This document shows, piece after piece, positions 27,486-41,843 of a DNA stretch of 64,000 nt (positions are counted from its first letter, which is position 1; the number at the start of each line of letters is the position of its first letter). The position numbers and the translations under genes are program-made. The stretch is from Microbacterium arborescens (lineage in GTDB: Bacteria > Actinomycetota > Actinomycetes > Actinomycetales > Microbacteriaceae). The DNA lies in NCBI RefSeq assembly GCF_030369635.1, contig NZ_CP128474.1, positions 2,728,001-2,792,000 of the forward strand. The letters run 5' to 3'. The notes under the pieces were generated by a model. The model was not told the DNA's origin. It saw only the letters and a program-made list of their open reading frames with translations, and made no database searches.

Positions 27486-28417
27486 GTCGCACTCTCCTGC
27501 TGCTCGAGACTCGGACCGCGCCAGCCCACCACCGGCAACCGGAACTTGCGGACGAGCCGGTCGGTGAAGGCGGCCGGATGCAGTCGGGCCAGGCGCACAG
27601 GGGTCTTCGAACGGCGCACCACGACCCGGGCGCCCGGCGGGAGTTCCTGCGAGCGGCGGCCATCCGCCCACAGGATGCCGGTGCCGTTCGTGCCCGCGCC
27701 GACCTCGATCGCCACGGATGCCTCGGGGCTGATCACCAGCGGACGGGCGAAGAGCGCATGGGCCGAGAGCGGCACGACGGCCACCGCTTCGACGTCCGGC
27801 CAGATCACGGGGCCGCCGGCGGAGAAGTTGTACGCGGTCGATCCGGTCGGTGTCGCGATGACGACGCCGTCGCAGCCGAAGGCCGAGAGCGGACGCCGGT
27901 CGACCTCGAGGACGACCTCGAGCATCCGTTCGCGGCTGGCCTTCTCGACCGTCGCCTCGTTCAGCGCCCAGGTCTCGTACACGACAGCGCCGGAACCGTC
28001 TTTCACCCGGACCGAGAGCGCCATGCGCTCTTCGACGTCGTAGTCGCGGTCGATGACCCGCCGGACGGCGTCGTCCATGTCGTCGGCCTCGATCTCGGCG
28101 AGGAAGCCGACGTGGCCCATGTTGATGCCGAGGACGGGCGCGGTCCCGCCTCGGACGAGGTCGACGGCGCGCAGGATCGTGCCGTCGCCGCCCAGGACGA
28201 TCGCGAGCTCGAGATCGGCGACCGTGACCTCCTGATCCAGTGTGGCGACGCCGGGCAGCTCACCGAGCGCCTCGACGAGTTCGGCGCGGTCGTCTGCGGC
28301 GAGCACGGGCCGCGCCCCGGCACCGGACAGCGCGTTGAGGACGCGTTGCGCCGCGGCGACGGTGTCGGGACGGCGCGCGTGAGCGACGACGAGGATGTTG
28401 CGCATCGCGTCGGTCAT
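27482..28417 (-). CDS. nadK: NAD kinase
   Basis: The 311-residue enzyme phosphorylates NAD to NADP. Motifs are VLGGDGTILRA (catalytic Asp), NMGHVGFLAE and TPTGSTAYNFSAGGPVI. The ATG at 28417 (MTDAMRN) overlaps the tlyA stop by 4 bases (ATGA). The last 30 residues are rich in Arg and Pro, with FRLPVVGWRGPS. Confidence 0.97.
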   Translation of the reverse strand: MTDAMRNILVVAHARRPDTVAAAQRVLNALSGAGARPVLAADDRAELVEALGELPGVATLDQEVTVADLELAIVLGGDGTILRAVDLVRGGTAPVLGINMGHVGFLAEIEADDMDDAVRRVIDRDYDVEERMALSVRVKDGSGAVVYETWALNEATVEKASRERMLEVVLEVDRRPLSAFGCDGVVIATPTGSTAYNFSAGGPVIWPDVEAVAVVPLSAHALFARPLVISPEASVAIEVGAGTNGTGILWADGRRSQELPPGARVVVRRSKTPVRLARLHPAAFTDRLVRKFRLPVVGWRGPSLEQQESAT

Positions 28418-29220
28418 CGGGCTCCCGCCAGTTCGTCCACCGTGTGTATCCATTGTGTCGGATTGCCCGCGTCACCAGCGCGGATGCACAGGTGCACGAC
28501 GTATTCCTGATTGCCGTGCGTTCCCACGAGCGGCGATGCGATGACACCGTGCGTGGCGAGCCCCGCGTCCCACGCCGACCACAGCACGCCCATCACAGCA
28601 TCCGCTCGGAGGGCCGGATCGGTCACCAGCCCGCCTTTGACGGCGGTCCGACCGACCTCGAACTGCGGCTTGACGAGCAGGACGACATCGGTCGCCGGAT
28701 CGCACACCGAGACGACGGCGGGAAGGACATGCTCCAGCGAGATGAACGAGAGGTCGCCGGTGATGATCTCCGGCTGGAACGAGGCGCCCGCCATACCGGC
28801 CAGCGCCTCGGGCGAGAGGTCGCGCACGTTGAAGCCCTCGACGACGAGCACGTCGGGGTCTGCGGCGATGCTCGGCGCGAGCTGCCCGTGTCCGACGTCG
28901 ACGGCGACGACGGGGCGGGCGCCGCGCTCGCGCAGCACCTGCGTGAAGCCCCCGGTCGAGGCGCCCATGTCGAGGGCGCTCCGATCCGCGACGTGGATGC
29001 CGAACGCGTCGAGCCCGGCGATCAGCTTGTGCGCCGCGCGGCTGACGTAGTGGTCGGCCCCGGCGACGGCGATGGTGGCGTCATCCGCCACGGGGTGGGA
29101 CGCCTTCACGACGGTGCGTCCGTCCACCGACACGAGCCCCTCGGCGATCAGGGTCGCGGCGTGGCTGCGCGAGCGTGCGAGTCCGCGTGCCGCCAGCGCC
29201 GAATCGAGACGCGTGCTCAC
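28414..29220 (-). CDS. tlyA: TlyA 2'-O-ribose rRNA methyltransferase
   Basis: The 268-residue protein methylates the 2'-hydroxyl of cytidines in 16S and 23S rRNA, a modification linked to capreomycin sensitivity in mycobacteria. An N-terminal S4 domain (RLDSALAARGLARSRSHA) is followed by a Rossmann methyltransferase with SAM motif ALDMGASTGGFTQVL. GTG starts the gene and overlaps the small upstream gene by 4 bases. TlyA-NadK-RecN is a widely conserved order. Confidence 0.94.
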   Translation of the reverse strand: MSTRLDSALAARGLARSRSHAATLIAEGLVSVDGRTVVKASHPVADDATIAVAGADHYVSRAAHKLIAGLDAFGIHVADRSALDMGASTGGFTQVLRERGARPVVAVDVGHGQLAPSIAADPDVLVVEGFNVRDLSPEALAGMAGASFQPEIITGDLSFISLEHVLPAVVSVCDPATDVVLLVKPQFEVGRTAVKGGLVTDPALRADAVMGVLWSAWDAGLATHGVIASPLVGTHGNQEYVVHLCIRAGDAGNPTQWIHTVDELAGAR

Positions 29221-29426
29221 GCGGCGCCGGTGGGACCGGAGTCGAGGCGACGCGCCAGCTCGTCATGCAGGGCCGCATACGACGCGGCCCGCTCGCTCAA
29301 CGGCTGATCCTCGATGACGTCGAGCGACGACAGCAGGTCGTCACGCCATTGCTCGGCGAGGCCCTGCGTCGCGCTGTCCGCAGTGGCGGCGTCGCGCTCA
29401 CCCGGGTCGGCACCATCCATCGACAT
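29217..29426 (-). CDS. Small conserved protein between HAD hydrolase and TlyA
   Basis: The 69-residue reading (ATG at 29426; an in-frame GTG at 29435 and an ATG at 29420 are alternatives) is acidic and helical, with AEQWRDDLLSSLDVIEDQPL and ASYAALHDELARRLDS. Its TGA overlaps the tlyA GTG. Short proteins of this type stand between the HAD hydrolase and TlyA genes in related actinobacteria; the function is unknown. Confidence 0.7.
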   Translation of the reverse strand: MSMDGADPGERDAATADSATQGLAEQWRDDLLSSLDVIEDQPLSERAASYAALHDELARRLDSGPTGAA

Positions 29427-29446
29427 GGTTCCCACGATACGCGGGG

Positions 29447-30487
29447 TCAGGGACGGTGGAACGGATCCGCGTAGAGACGCTCCGGCACCCGGAATCCGTA
29501 GATCGCACGGCCGGTCGCCCAGATCGCGGCGGCACCCGCACGCACGAGGTCGATCGGGCGGTCGCCTTCAGACTCGATGACGATGTCGGCGCCGTCGATG
29601 CGCACGGATGCGGCGCCGACCGTGGTCACGTCGCCCTTCGTCCTGACCTCGGGGTAGGGCTCGTGCAGCTCACGCAGGTCGCCGACGATGTAGGTCGGCC
29701 GGGCGTTGGCGGGGGCCGCGAGCACGTGCTTGGGCCGATCGATACCCGTCAGCACGAGCACCGAGCGGATTCCGGCTGCCTGCGCACCGGCGATGTCCGT
29801 GTCGAGGCGGTCGCCGATGAACAGGGGCTGCGCGGCCCCGAAGCGGGCGACGGCCTCGTCGAAGATCGGACGCTCGGGCTTGCCGGCGACGGTCGCGAGT
29901 CGGCCGACCGCCGTGTGCACGGCCGAGACGAGGGTGCCGTTTCCCGGCGCGATCCCCCGCGCCTGCGGAATGGTCCAGTCGGTGTTGGTGGCGATCCAGG
30001 GGATCCCGCCTTCATCCTCCGGGGTGGCCAACGCGTAGGCGGCCTCGGCGAGCTGCGCCCAGCCGACGTCGGGTGCGAACCCCTGAACGACGGCCGCGGG
30101 GTTGTCGTCGGCCGAACGGGTGGGCACATAGCCCGCTTTCTCGAGCTCGTGGACGAGCCCGTCACCGCCGACGACGAGGATCGTCGCGCCAATGGCAACG
30201 CGTTCACGCAGCAGGCGCATGGCAGCCTGAGGGCTCGTGATCACGTCTTCGGGTCGGGTGGACGTCAGCCCGAGCTCGCGCAGGTGTTCGGCGACGACCG
30301 AGTCCCGTCGGGATGCGTTGTTGGTGATGTATCCGAGCCGGCGCGACGCACCCGCGCGGTTCAAGCTCTCGATGGCATGCGGGAGCGCGCCCGGCCCGGC
30401 ATAGACGACGCCGTCGAGGTCGGCGAGGACCGCATCCACGCCGTCGAGCGGCGTCGCCGTCGTCGATGAGCGGGAGAACAGCCCCAT
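29447..30487 (-). CDS. HAD-IIA family hydrolase
   Basis: The 346-residue protein is a NagD-like haloacid dehalogenase phosphatase. Motif I is DLDGVVYAG (nucleophile Asp in the LADLDGV segment), motif II is the YITNNASRR segment and motif III is GDRLDTDIAGAQAAG. Substrates in this subfamily are sugar or nucleotide monophosphates, not predictable here. The ATG shares one base with the stop of the upstream TPR gene (TGATG). Confidence 0.9.
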   Translation of the reverse strand: MGLFSRSSTTATPLDGVDAVLADLDGVVYAGPGALPHAIESLNRAGASRRLGYITNNASRRDSVVAEHLRELGLTSTRPEDVITSPQAAMRLLRERVAIGATILVVGGDGLVHELEKAGYVPTRSADDNPAAVVQGFAPDVGWAQLAEAAYALATPEDEGGIPWIATNTDWTIPQARGIAPGNGTLVSAVHTAVGRLATVAGKPERPIFDEAVARFGAAQPLFIGDRLDTDIAGAQAAGIRSVLVLTGIDRPKHVLAAPANARPTYIVGDLRELHEPYPEVRTKGDVTTVGAASVRIDGADIVIESEGDRPIDLVRAGAAAIWATGRAIYGFRVPERLYADPFHRP

Positions 30488-31785
30488 CAGTCGCGCTCCT
30501 CCGTCTTGGCTTCCGCCGGCGCCTCGCTTTCGAGCGCCGCGGTCTCATCGATGTCGTCGACCACGATCAGCTCGCGGTCGGCGTCGGTCGCGCCGAGTGC
30601 CTCCTCGGCGACGACGGCCCGACGCTGCCAGAGTGCGGCTTCGCCGGAGCGCCCCAGGTCCTCGAGCACAGCCGCCCGGGCCGCGAACAGAGCGGGGCTC
30701 CACGAGAAGGCGCGGTCAGGGTCGAGCTCGGGGATGTCGAGTTCCTGCAGCGCGCGCTCGGTCTCGCCGAGGTCGAGGCGGGCACCCGACATCGCGATCG
30801 CGAGCTCGACGCGGACCTCGATGGGAAGGGTGGACCGGTCGACGGCGCGGCCGACCTCGAGCGCCCGGTCGGGACGGCCGACTCCGCGCTCGCTGTCGAC
30901 CATCATGGCGATCTGGTCGTCGCTTCCGGAGATGCGGCGGTAGGTGCGCAGTTCGCGCAACGCGAGGGCGTAGTCGCCCGTCGCATAGGCGGTGATCGCC
31001 ACCGTCTCACGCACGACTCCGACGCGACCGGCCCGGCGCGATGCCGCGAGAGCGTGCTCGTGCGCGAGCTCGGGGTCGTCGTCGATCAGCTGCGCGACCA
31101 TGGCGAGGTGACGGGCGACCTGCTCCGCGTTCTCCTTGCTCAGGGTCTTCAGTTCGTTGCGCGCGGCGCCCGGCAGGTCACGAGCCGTGACGCTTTCGGG
31201 GATCTCCGGGCCGCGCGGGATGTCGCGACGCTCGGAACCCTGCGGCGGACGCGACGCACGTGCCCCGTCGCGGTCATCCCGACGCGGGCGCGCGTCGCCG
31301 TCGCGGCGCGGGTACGACGGACGGTCACCATCGCGACGAGGGTAAGAAGGACGGTCACCATCACGACGCTGGTACGACGGACGATCACCATCACGACGCG
31401 GACGGGAATCACCATCACGACGCTGGTACGACGGGCGGTCACCATCACGACGCGGGTACGACGGCCGATCGCCATCGCGACGCGGACGGGAATCACCATC
31501 GCGCTGCGGACGGGAATCAGCATCACGACGCTGGTACGACGGACGATCACCATCGCGACGCGGACCGGAATCACCATCACGACGAGGACGGGAATCACCA
31601 TCACGACGAGGACGGGAATCACCGTCGCGACGAGGACGGCCGTCTCCGGCGCCATCCCGACGCGGGCGATCGTCATTGGCACGCGGCGGACGGGAGTCGC
31701 CGTCGCGAGATGGACGCCGCGCACCGGAATCCGCAGCAGAGTAGCGGGGCTTACGCTCCGATCGCGGGCGGTCTTCTTCAGTCAC
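30487..31785 (-). CDS. TPR-like protein with Arg/Asp-rich repetitive N-terminus
   Basis: The 432-residue reading starts at GTG 31785, which has GAAAGGAAC upstream; a longer frame to 31953 would run through the rRNA terminator and 5S gene. About residues 25-175 are low-complexity Arg/Asp/Gly/Ser/Pro built of near-repeats RRDGDSRP and RRDGDRPSYQ. The C-terminal 240 residues are helical and TPR-like (ALALRELRTYRRISG, TERALQELDI). The function is unknown; related Microbacterium genes are labelled tetratricopeptide or primosomal proteins, with no strong basis. It is transcribed in the same direction as the rRNA operon and begins 26 bases after its terminator. Confidence 0.78.
   Translation of the reverse strand: MTEEDRPRSERKPRYSAADSGARRPSRDGDSRPPRANDDRPRRDGAGDGRPRRDGDSRPRRDGDSRPRRDGDSGPRRDGDRPSYQRRDADSRPQRDGDSRPRRDGDRPSYPRRDGDRPSYQRRDGDSRPRRDGDRPSYQRRDGDRPSYPRRDGDRPSYPRRDGDARPRRDDRDGARASRPPQGSERRDIPRGPEIPESVTARDLPGAARNELKTLSKENAEQVARHLAMVAQLIDDDPELAHEHALAASRRAGRVGVVRETVAITAYATGDYALALRELRTYRRISGSDDQIAMMVDSERGVGRPDRALEVGRAVDRSTLPIEVRVELAIAMSGARLDLGETERALQELDIPELDPDRAFSWSPALFAARAAVLEDLGRSGEAALWQRRAVVAEEALGATDADRELIVVDDIDETAALESEAPAEAKTEERD
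31262..31720. repeat. Coding tandem repeat of the TPR protein
   Basis: Units of 18-36 bases, all ending in a CGACG core with CATCACGACG or CATCGCGACG, recur about 15 times and encode RRDGDSRP, RRDGDRPSYQ and RRDGDRPSYP in mixed order. Units are nearly identical at DNA level, so unit number is likely to vary between strains by slippage. Confidence 0.8.
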
Positions 31786-31811
31786 GACGTTCCTTTCGTC
31801 CCGGAAACGAG

Positions 31812-31841
31812 AAAAGGCCACCCAACATTGGGTGGCCTTTT
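31812..31841 (-). terminator. rRNA operon terminator
   Basis: A perfect 13-base-pair stem (31812-31824 with 31829-31841) with a 4-base ACAT loop starts in A4 and ends in T4, giving a U-tract on either strand. On the minus strand it stands 13 bases after the 5S gene end and before the next gene's ribosome-binding site. Confidence 0.9.
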
Positions 31842-31853
31842 CACGAAAGAAGT

Positions 31854-31970
31854 CCGGCGGTGTCCTACTCTCCCACAGGGTCCCCCCTGCAGTACCATCG
31901 GCGCTGTGAGGCTTAGCTTCCGGGTTCGGAATGTAACCGGGCGTTTCCCTCACGCTATGGCCGCCGAAAC
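31854..31970 (-). rRNA. rrf: 5S ribosomal RNA
   Basis: On the minus strand the sequence opens GTTTCGGCGGCCATAGCG and ends GAGTAGGACACCGCCGGAC, with paired 5' and 3' ends as in actinobacterial 5S rRNA. The length is about 117 bases. Ends are placed by similarity and may shift by 1-3 bases. The 23S-5S spacer holds an inverted repeat GGTTCTCGA / TCGAGAACC at 32011-32036. Confidence 0.93.
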
Positions 31971-32069
31971 ACTATTGATGTTTCAGTCTGCACAACGATT
32001 GATCGTTATGCGGTTCTCGACCGTACATCGAGAACCACTCAGTGGACGCAAGCACCAAAAACGGTGTGT

Positions 32070-37068
<4,999 letters not shown>

Positions 37069-37240
37069 GAAAATTTGCTGCGACCAGTCGGAAAAAGACC
37101 AGAGCAGCGAGTTTGATGCTGACCAAAGAGATAAATCATTGCTGACTATCCGTTGCCTCCCCGAAGGAAGGTCTTTGATCCAAAGGAATCTCACCCCACC
37201 GAAGTGGAGTCGAGGTTATTTGGCATTTGACAAGTGCACG

Positions 37241-37257
37241 CTGTTGAGTTCTCAAGG
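37241..37257 (-). promoter_or_regulatory. BoxA-like antitermination element of the rRNA leader
   Basis: The minus-strand sequence CCTTGAGAACTCAACAG matches the actinobacterial rRNA boxA form closely and lies 173 bases before the 16S start, where Nus factors would load. Confidence 0.6.
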
Positions 37258-37395
37258 ATCGGACGCTCCCCCAACTGACCTCACAGCCAGCCCAGAGGGC
37301 AACTTCACAACCATACCCCACCGACGACACGCTTCGGTTGACGTGGGAACGAAGTTCCGTGCCAGTCGAGGACTGATGTTCGGGGTGGAGGTTCC

Positions 37396-37425
37396 ATCCT
37401 AGACGCAAGCGTCTTGTTCTCGCAA
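37396..37425 (-). promoter_or_regulatory. Candidate rRNA operon promoter
   Basis: On the minus strand TTGCGA (37425-37420) and TAGGAT (37401-37396) are separated by 18 bases, a good actinobacterial sigma-A-type pair. Transcription would start near 37389, giving a leader of about 320 bases. Only this pair stands out by eye; further promoters may exist. Confidence 0.5.
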
Positions 37426-37608
37426 GAGGTTTGGGATGGGATTCGTTCTCCGCTTGAGGGGGCGTAGGCCTTCCGGCCCTCTCGCTCTTCCCTGTGGGGC
37501 GAACAAGTAATAAGTTACGCGGCTCCCGGCATCGTGGCAAAGCGGTGCGACATCCCGGGCGTGTCGCAACCCGCTCGACGGCCCGCGATCCGCGTGATCA
37601 TGCGGAAA

Positions 37609-37649
37609 ACGGCGGATGCCGCGGCTGGTTCGGCCGCGGCATCCGCCGT
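37609..37649 (-). terminator. guaA terminator
   Basis: A perfect 17-base-pair stem (37609-37625 with 37633-37649) and 7-base loop is followed on the minus strand by TTTT. It lies 27 bases after the guaA stop. Confidence 0.9.
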
Positions 37650-37675
37650 CTCGCTGTCGAGCGTCGCTCGCGCGA

Positions 37676-39256
37676 TCACTCCCACTCGATGGTCCCCGGG
37701 GGCTTCGAGGTGACGTCGAGCACCACGCGGTTCACGTCGCGGACCTCGTTCGTGATCCGGTTGGAGATCTTCGACAGCACGTCGTAGGGCAGGCGCGTCC
37801 AGTCCGCGGTCATCGCGTCTTCGCTCGAGACGGGACGCAGGACGATCGGATGTCCGTAGGTGCGCCCGTCCCCCTGCACTCCCACCGATCGCACATCGGC
37901 GAGCAGCACGACGGGGCATTGCCAGATCTCGGCATCCAGCCCCGCCTTCGTCAGCTCGGCACGGGCGATCGCGTCGGCGTCACGCAGGATCTCGAGACGG
38001 TCAGCGGTGACCTCGCCCACGATGCGGATCCCGAGGCCGGGCCCCGGAAACGGCTGACGTCCGACGATGGCCTCGGGAAGTCCGAGCTCGCGGCCGATGG
38101 CGCGGACCTCGTCCTTGAAGAGCGTTCGCAGCGGCTCGATGAGCTCGAACTGCAGGTCTTCGGGCAGGCCGCCCACGTTGTGGTGGCTCTTGATGTTCGC
38201 CGTGCCGGCGCCACCGCCGGACTCGACGACATCCGGGTACAGCGTCCCCTGCACGAGGAACTGGATCGGCTCGCCGTCGGCGGCCGCCTCGGCCATCAGG
38301 TCGCGCTCGGCCTGCTCGAAGGCGCGGATGAACTCACGCCCGATGATCTTGCGCTTCTGCTCGGGGTCGCTCACGCCGGCGAGGGCCTCGAGGAAACGTT
38401 CGCGGGCGTCGACCGTGATCAGCCGGACACCCGTCGAGGCGACGTAGTCGTTCTCGACCTGCTCCCTCTCGCCCTTCCGGAGAAGGCCGTGGTCGACGAA
38501 GATCGCGGTGAGCTTGTCACCGACCGCCTTGTGCACGAGGGCCGTCGACACGGCCGAGTCGACACCGCCCGAAAGCGCGGAGATCACGCGCCCCGAGCCG
38601 ACTTGCTCGCGAATGCGCTCAACCTGCTCGGCGATGACGTTGCCGCTGTTCCAGTCGGCCGGGAGCCCCGCCGCCTTGTGCAGGAAGTTCTCGAGCACCT
38701 TCTGCCCGTGGTCGGAGTGCTTCACCTCGGGGTGCCACTGCACGCCGTAGAACTTGCGCGTGTCGTTCGCGAAGGCGGCCACGGGCGTGGCTGCTGTGCG
38801 AGCGAGCACCTCGAATCCCTCGGGCGCGCGCGAGACCTGGTCTCCGTGACTCATCCAGACGTTCTGCTCGACCGGCTGCCCCTCGAGCAGGGTGCCCTCC
38901 GTGACGATGGTCGCGTCGGTGGCGCCGTATTCGCGGAGTCCGGTGTTGGCGACCTCACCGCCCAGGCTCTGGGCCATCACCTGGAATCCGTAGCAGATCC
39001 CGAGGGTCGGGACGCCGAGATCGAACACCCCGGGGTCGATCGCCGGGGCGCCGGGTTCGTACACCGACGACGGACCGCCGGAGAGGATGATGCCCACCGG
39101 CTCCTTCGCCGCGATCTCCTCGGCGGTCGCGGTGTGCGGGACGAGTTCGCTGTAGACGCCCGCTTCGCGCACGCGACGGGCGATGAGCTGGGCGTACTGC
39201 GCGCCGAAGTCGACGACGAGGACAGGACGCTGCGACGTTTCAGTCTGGGTGGTCAC
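37676..39256 (-). CDS. guaA: GMP synthase (glutamine-hydrolysing)
   Basis: The 526-residue enzyme converts XMP to GMP. The N-terminal class I amidotransferase has the nucleophile Cys in [11 protein letters not shown] and His/Glu in [14 protein letters not shown]; the ATP pyrophosphatase domain has the PP-loop [14 protein letters not shown]; and the C-terminal dimer domain ends [12 protein letters not shown], the invariant GMPS tail. GTG at 39256 overlaps the DUF3817 gene stop as GTGA. Confidence 0.97.
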   Translation of the reverse strand: MTTQTETSQRPVLVVDFGAQYAQLIARRVREAGVYSELVPHTATAEEIAAKEPVGIILSGGPSSVYEPGAPAIDPGVFDLGVPTLGICYGFQVMAQSLGGEVANTGLREYGATDATIVTEGTLLEGQPVEQNVWMSHGDQVSRAPEGFEVLARTAATPVAAFANDTRKFYGVQWHPEVKHSDHGQKVLENFLHKAAGLPADWNSGNVIAEQVERIREQVGSGRVISALSGGVDSAVSTALVHKAVGDKLTAIFVDHGLLRKGEREQVENDYVASTGVRLITVDARERFLEALAGVSDPEQKRKIIGREFIRAFEQAERDLMAEAAADGEPIQFLVQGTLYPDVVESGGGAGTANIKSHHNVGGLPEDLQFELIEPLRTLFKDEVRAIGRELGLPEAIVGRQPFPGPGLGIRIVGEVTADRLEILRDADAIARAELTKAGLDAEIWQCPVVLLADVRSVGVQGDGRTYGHPIVLRPVSSEDAMTADWTRLPYDVLSKISNRITNEVRDVNRVVLDVTSKPPGTIEWE

Positions 39257-39774
39257 CGGGTGCCTTCCGTGGCGGGGATGGATGCGGCGGCCTCAGCGGC
39301 TTCGCGCTCGGCGAGGTAGGTCCTCACCTCGCGTGCGACGCGGGCCTCCATGAAGAACGACAGGGCGGGCACGACGCCGCCGAGTGCGAGCAGGATGAAG
39401 CGGGGGAACGACCAGCGCATGAGACTCCATACGCGGAAGCAGGAGAACAGATACACGACGTAGAACCAGCCGTGCACGACGAGGATCGCGAGCGAGATGT
39501 TGAAGCCGTCGCCCGTCGAGAGCATCTCGCACGAGTTCGTCTGCGGCAGGAACAGCGACCACCACTCGCAGTCGGCACCGGCGATCACGGGCGCGAACCA
39601 GAGCAGACCACCCGACCCGCCGGCGAAGAGCTCGGTGTGGATCGGGGTGTACTTCAGGATCATCTCGGCGAGCAGGAGCAGCAGGCCGACACCCGTGATC
39701 ACCGAACAGATCTGGTAGAAGCGCAGTGCGTTCCGGATCGCCGGGAACGTGGCGAGTTTCGGGGCGCGAGGCAT
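39253..39774 (-). CDS. DUF3817 membrane protein
   Basis: The 173-residue protein has three or four membrane helices with [39 protein letters not shown] and [20 protein letters not shown], the pattern of DUF3817 proteins that precede guaA in actinobacteria. The role is unknown; the fixed pairing with guaA suggests a link to purine supply or simply operon conservation. A loop of about 40 residues carries two cysteines (GADCEWW, TNSCEML). Confidence 0.88.
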   Translation of the reverse strand: MPRAPKLATFPAIRNALRFYQICSVITGVGLLLLLAEMILKYTPIHTELFAGGSGGLLWFAPVIAGADCEWWSLFLPQTNSCEMLSTGDGFNISLAILVVHGWFYVVYLFSCFRVWSLMRWSFPRFILLALGGVVPALSFFMEARVAREVRTYLAEREAAEAAASIPATEGTR

Positions 39775-39784
39775 GGGGTCCAGT

Positions 39785-40666
39785 CTAGTCGCGGCCCGGC
39801 GGGACGCTTCCCGCGGCGGGGACGTCAGCGTCCTCGCGTTCGTCCTCGAGGTCTTCGAGCTCTTTCTCCCATGCGTCCTTGGCCAGGCGGTACCACATGT
39901 AGAAGGCGAAGCCCGCGAACACCGCCCACTCGACGGCGTAGAAGATGTTGAGCCAGTTCACGTTCGACCGCTCGTCCGGCGCCGGCGAGTGGATCGCGGT
40001 CAGGCCCCCGAACGACTCCGCGGACGTGAGGTAGCCGCGGTAGACGTCGAGCCCCGCCGTGTCGTGCCAGCGGCTGAGCAGCGCGGCGGGCGACATCCGC
40101 GTCATCTCCTGCGGATCGGCGCCACGCCCCGGCAGCGCGGGGCCTTCGTCGGAGATGATGCGTCCCGTGAGGGCGACATCCTGCGGCGGATCGGCGTCGA
40201 GTGCCGCCGCGGCGGCATCCGCCTCGGCTCGGTCGGCCGTCCACCCCACCGCGACGGCGAGCGAGGTCGGATCGGACGACCGCGCGGACTCGGGATCGAC
40301 CCGGAGCTGACCGGTCACCCAGTACCCCTCCTCGCCGCGGTCGAAGCGCGACGAGACGACCTCGAAGTCGTCGGCGACGAACGACCCGCGCGCCTCCACC
40401 CGCTGACCGACCAGCGGCTCGGGCAGGTATTCGCCGGGTTCGGCCACATCGGCGAGCGGGCGCACCTGCTCGGTCTGACCCGGCGGGGGCGGCGAGGTGT
40501 CGACGGCGCGCGAGAGCTGCCACTGGCCGAGCCACGCGAACACCGCCGCCACGAGCAGCGCGAAGGCGAGCATGCCCAGCCACCACGGGCGCAGCATGAC
40601 CTCGCGCAGCGTAGGCGCGAAAGCCGCCGCCGGCGCTGCGGAGGGAGCGGAGTCGATCGAGCTCAT
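39785..40666 (-). CDS. SURF1 family protein
   Basis: The 293-residue protein has an N-terminal membrane helix (LGMLAFALLVAAVFAWLGQW followed by QLSRA), a long external domain, and a second helix near the C-terminus (WAVFAGFAFYMWYRLAKDAW), the SURF1 plan. SURF1 helps assemble heme A-containing cytochrome c oxidase. The signature GQWQLSRA matches the family's N-terminal motif. The stop of guaB3 and this ATG are one base apart. Confidence 0.92.
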   Translation of the reverse strand: MSSIDSAPSAAPAAAFAPTLREVMLRPWWLGMLAFALLVAAVFAWLGQWQLSRAVDTSPPPPGQTEQVRPLADVAEPGEYLPEPLVGQRVEARGSFVADDFEVVSSRFDRGEEGYWVTGQLRVDPESARSSDPTSLAVAVGWTADRAEADAAAAALDADPPQDVALTGRIISDEGPALPGRGADPQEMTRMSPAALLSRWHDTAGLDVYRGYLTSAESFGGLTAIHSPAPDERSNVNWLNIFYAVEWAVFAGFAFYMWYRLAKDAWEKELEDLEDEREDADVPAAGSVPPGRD

Positions 40667-40667
40667 G

Positions 40668-41786
40668 TCACCGCACGCTGTACGGCGCCACCACGACCTC
40701 CACGCGCTGGAACTCCTTGAGGTCGGAGTAGCCGGTCGTCGCCATCGACTTCTTCAGCGCGCCGATGAGGTTCGCGGTGCCGTCCGCGACCGGCGCCGGG
40801 CCGTAGAGCACCTCTTCGAGCGAGCCGACCTGCTCCACCGCCACACGGCGACCGCGGGGAAGCTGAGCGTGGTGGGCCTCGGGTCCCCAGTGGAAGCCCT
40901 GGCCGGGGGCATCCGTCGCGCGCGCCAGGGCGACGCCCAGCATCACGGCGTCGGCACCCATCGCGAGCGCCTTGACGATGTCGCCCGACGTGCCGACGCC
41001 GCCATCGGCGATGACATGGACGTAACGCCCGCCCGACTCGTCGAGGTAGTCGCGACGTGCTCCGGCGACGTCGGCCACAGCCGTGGCCATCGGAGCGTGC
41101 AGGCCCAGGGTCGCGCGGGTGGTCGAGGCGGCGCCGCCGCCGAAGCCGACGAGCACACCGGCCGCCCCCGTGCGCATGAGGTGCAGGGCAGCGGTGTAGG
41201 TCGCCGCGCCGCCGACGATCACCGGGACGTCGAGGTCGTAGATGAACTTCTTGAGATTCAGGGGCTCGTCGACGCTCGAGACGTGCTCGGCCGACACCGT
41301 CGTGCCTCGGATGACGAACAGGTCGACGCCCGCGGCGACGACCGTCTCGTACAGCTCCTGCGTGCGCTGCGGGGTGAGCGAGCCGGCCACCGTGACGCCC
41401 GCCGCGCGGATCTCGGCCAGGCGGTCGCGCACGAGCCCGGGCTTGATCGGCTCGGCGTAGAGCTCCTGCATGCGTCGGGTCGCCGACGCATCAGGCAGTC
41501 CCGCGATCTCGGCGAGCAGGGGCTCGGGGTCGTCGTATCGCGTCCAGAGCCCCTCGAGGTCGAGCACGCCCAGTCCGCCGAGCTGACCGAGCATGATCGC
41601 CGTGCGGGGACTGGTGACGGAGTCCATCGGAGCGCCGAGCACCGGGATCGAGAACTGGAACGCATCGATCGACCAAGCGGTCGACACGTCCTCGGTGTTG
41701 CGGGTGCGCCGCGAGGGCACCACCGCGATGTCGTCGAACGCGTAGGCCCGACGGGCGCGCTTGGCGCGGCCGAGCTCGATCTCCAT
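40668..41786 (-). CDS. guaB3: GuaB3 family IMP dehydrogenase-related protein
   Basis: The 372-residue protein is the CBS-less IMP dehydrogenase paralogue of actinobacteria. It keeps the barrel phosphate site HVIADGGVGTSGDIVKALAM and AMGADAVMLG. The ATG at 41786 (MEIELGRAKRARRAYAFDDI) follows GGAGG by seven bases. No standard flap or CBS domain is present, and a GMP reductase or IMPDH-like role has been proposed for the family but is not settled. Confidence 0.9.
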   Translation of the reverse strand: MEIELGRAKRARRAYAFDDIAVVPSRRTRNTEDVSTAWSIDAFQFSIPVLGAPMDSVTSPRTAIMLGQLGGLGVLDLEGLWTRYDDPEPLLAEIAGLPDASATRRMQELYAEPIKPGLVRDRLAEIRAAGVTVAGSLTPQRTQELYETVVAAGVDLFVIRGTTVSAEHVSSVDEPLNLKKFIYDLDVPVIVGGAATYTAALHLMRTGAAGVLVGFGGGAASTTRATLGLHAPMATAVADVAGARRDYLDESGGRYVHVIADGGVGTSGDIVKALAMGADAVMLGVALARATDAPGQGFHWGPEAHHAQLPRGRRVAVEQVGSLEEVLYGPAPVADGTANLIGALKKSMATTGYSDLKEFQRVEVVVAPYSVR

Positions 41787-41843
41787 GGTCACCCCTCCAG
41801 CCTACCGGCCGGCCCGGACGCGACGTCCGGACCGGCCGCCCGC

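Larger units (their letters stand above)
37069..37500 (-). other. rRNA operon leader
   Basis: About 430 bases upstream of 16S hold no convincing gene. The stretch contains the likely promoter, a boxA-like element and sequence that would pair with the spacer downstream of 16S. Short open frames here lack starts with ribosome-binding sites and lie in structured RNA. Confidence 0.7.

Noticed and set aside
31262..31720. Regular short repeats that could suggest a CRISPR array
   Set aside because: The repeats are in frame, of mixed 18-36-base length, and encode RRDGD units; there are no unique spacers of constant length and no cas genes.
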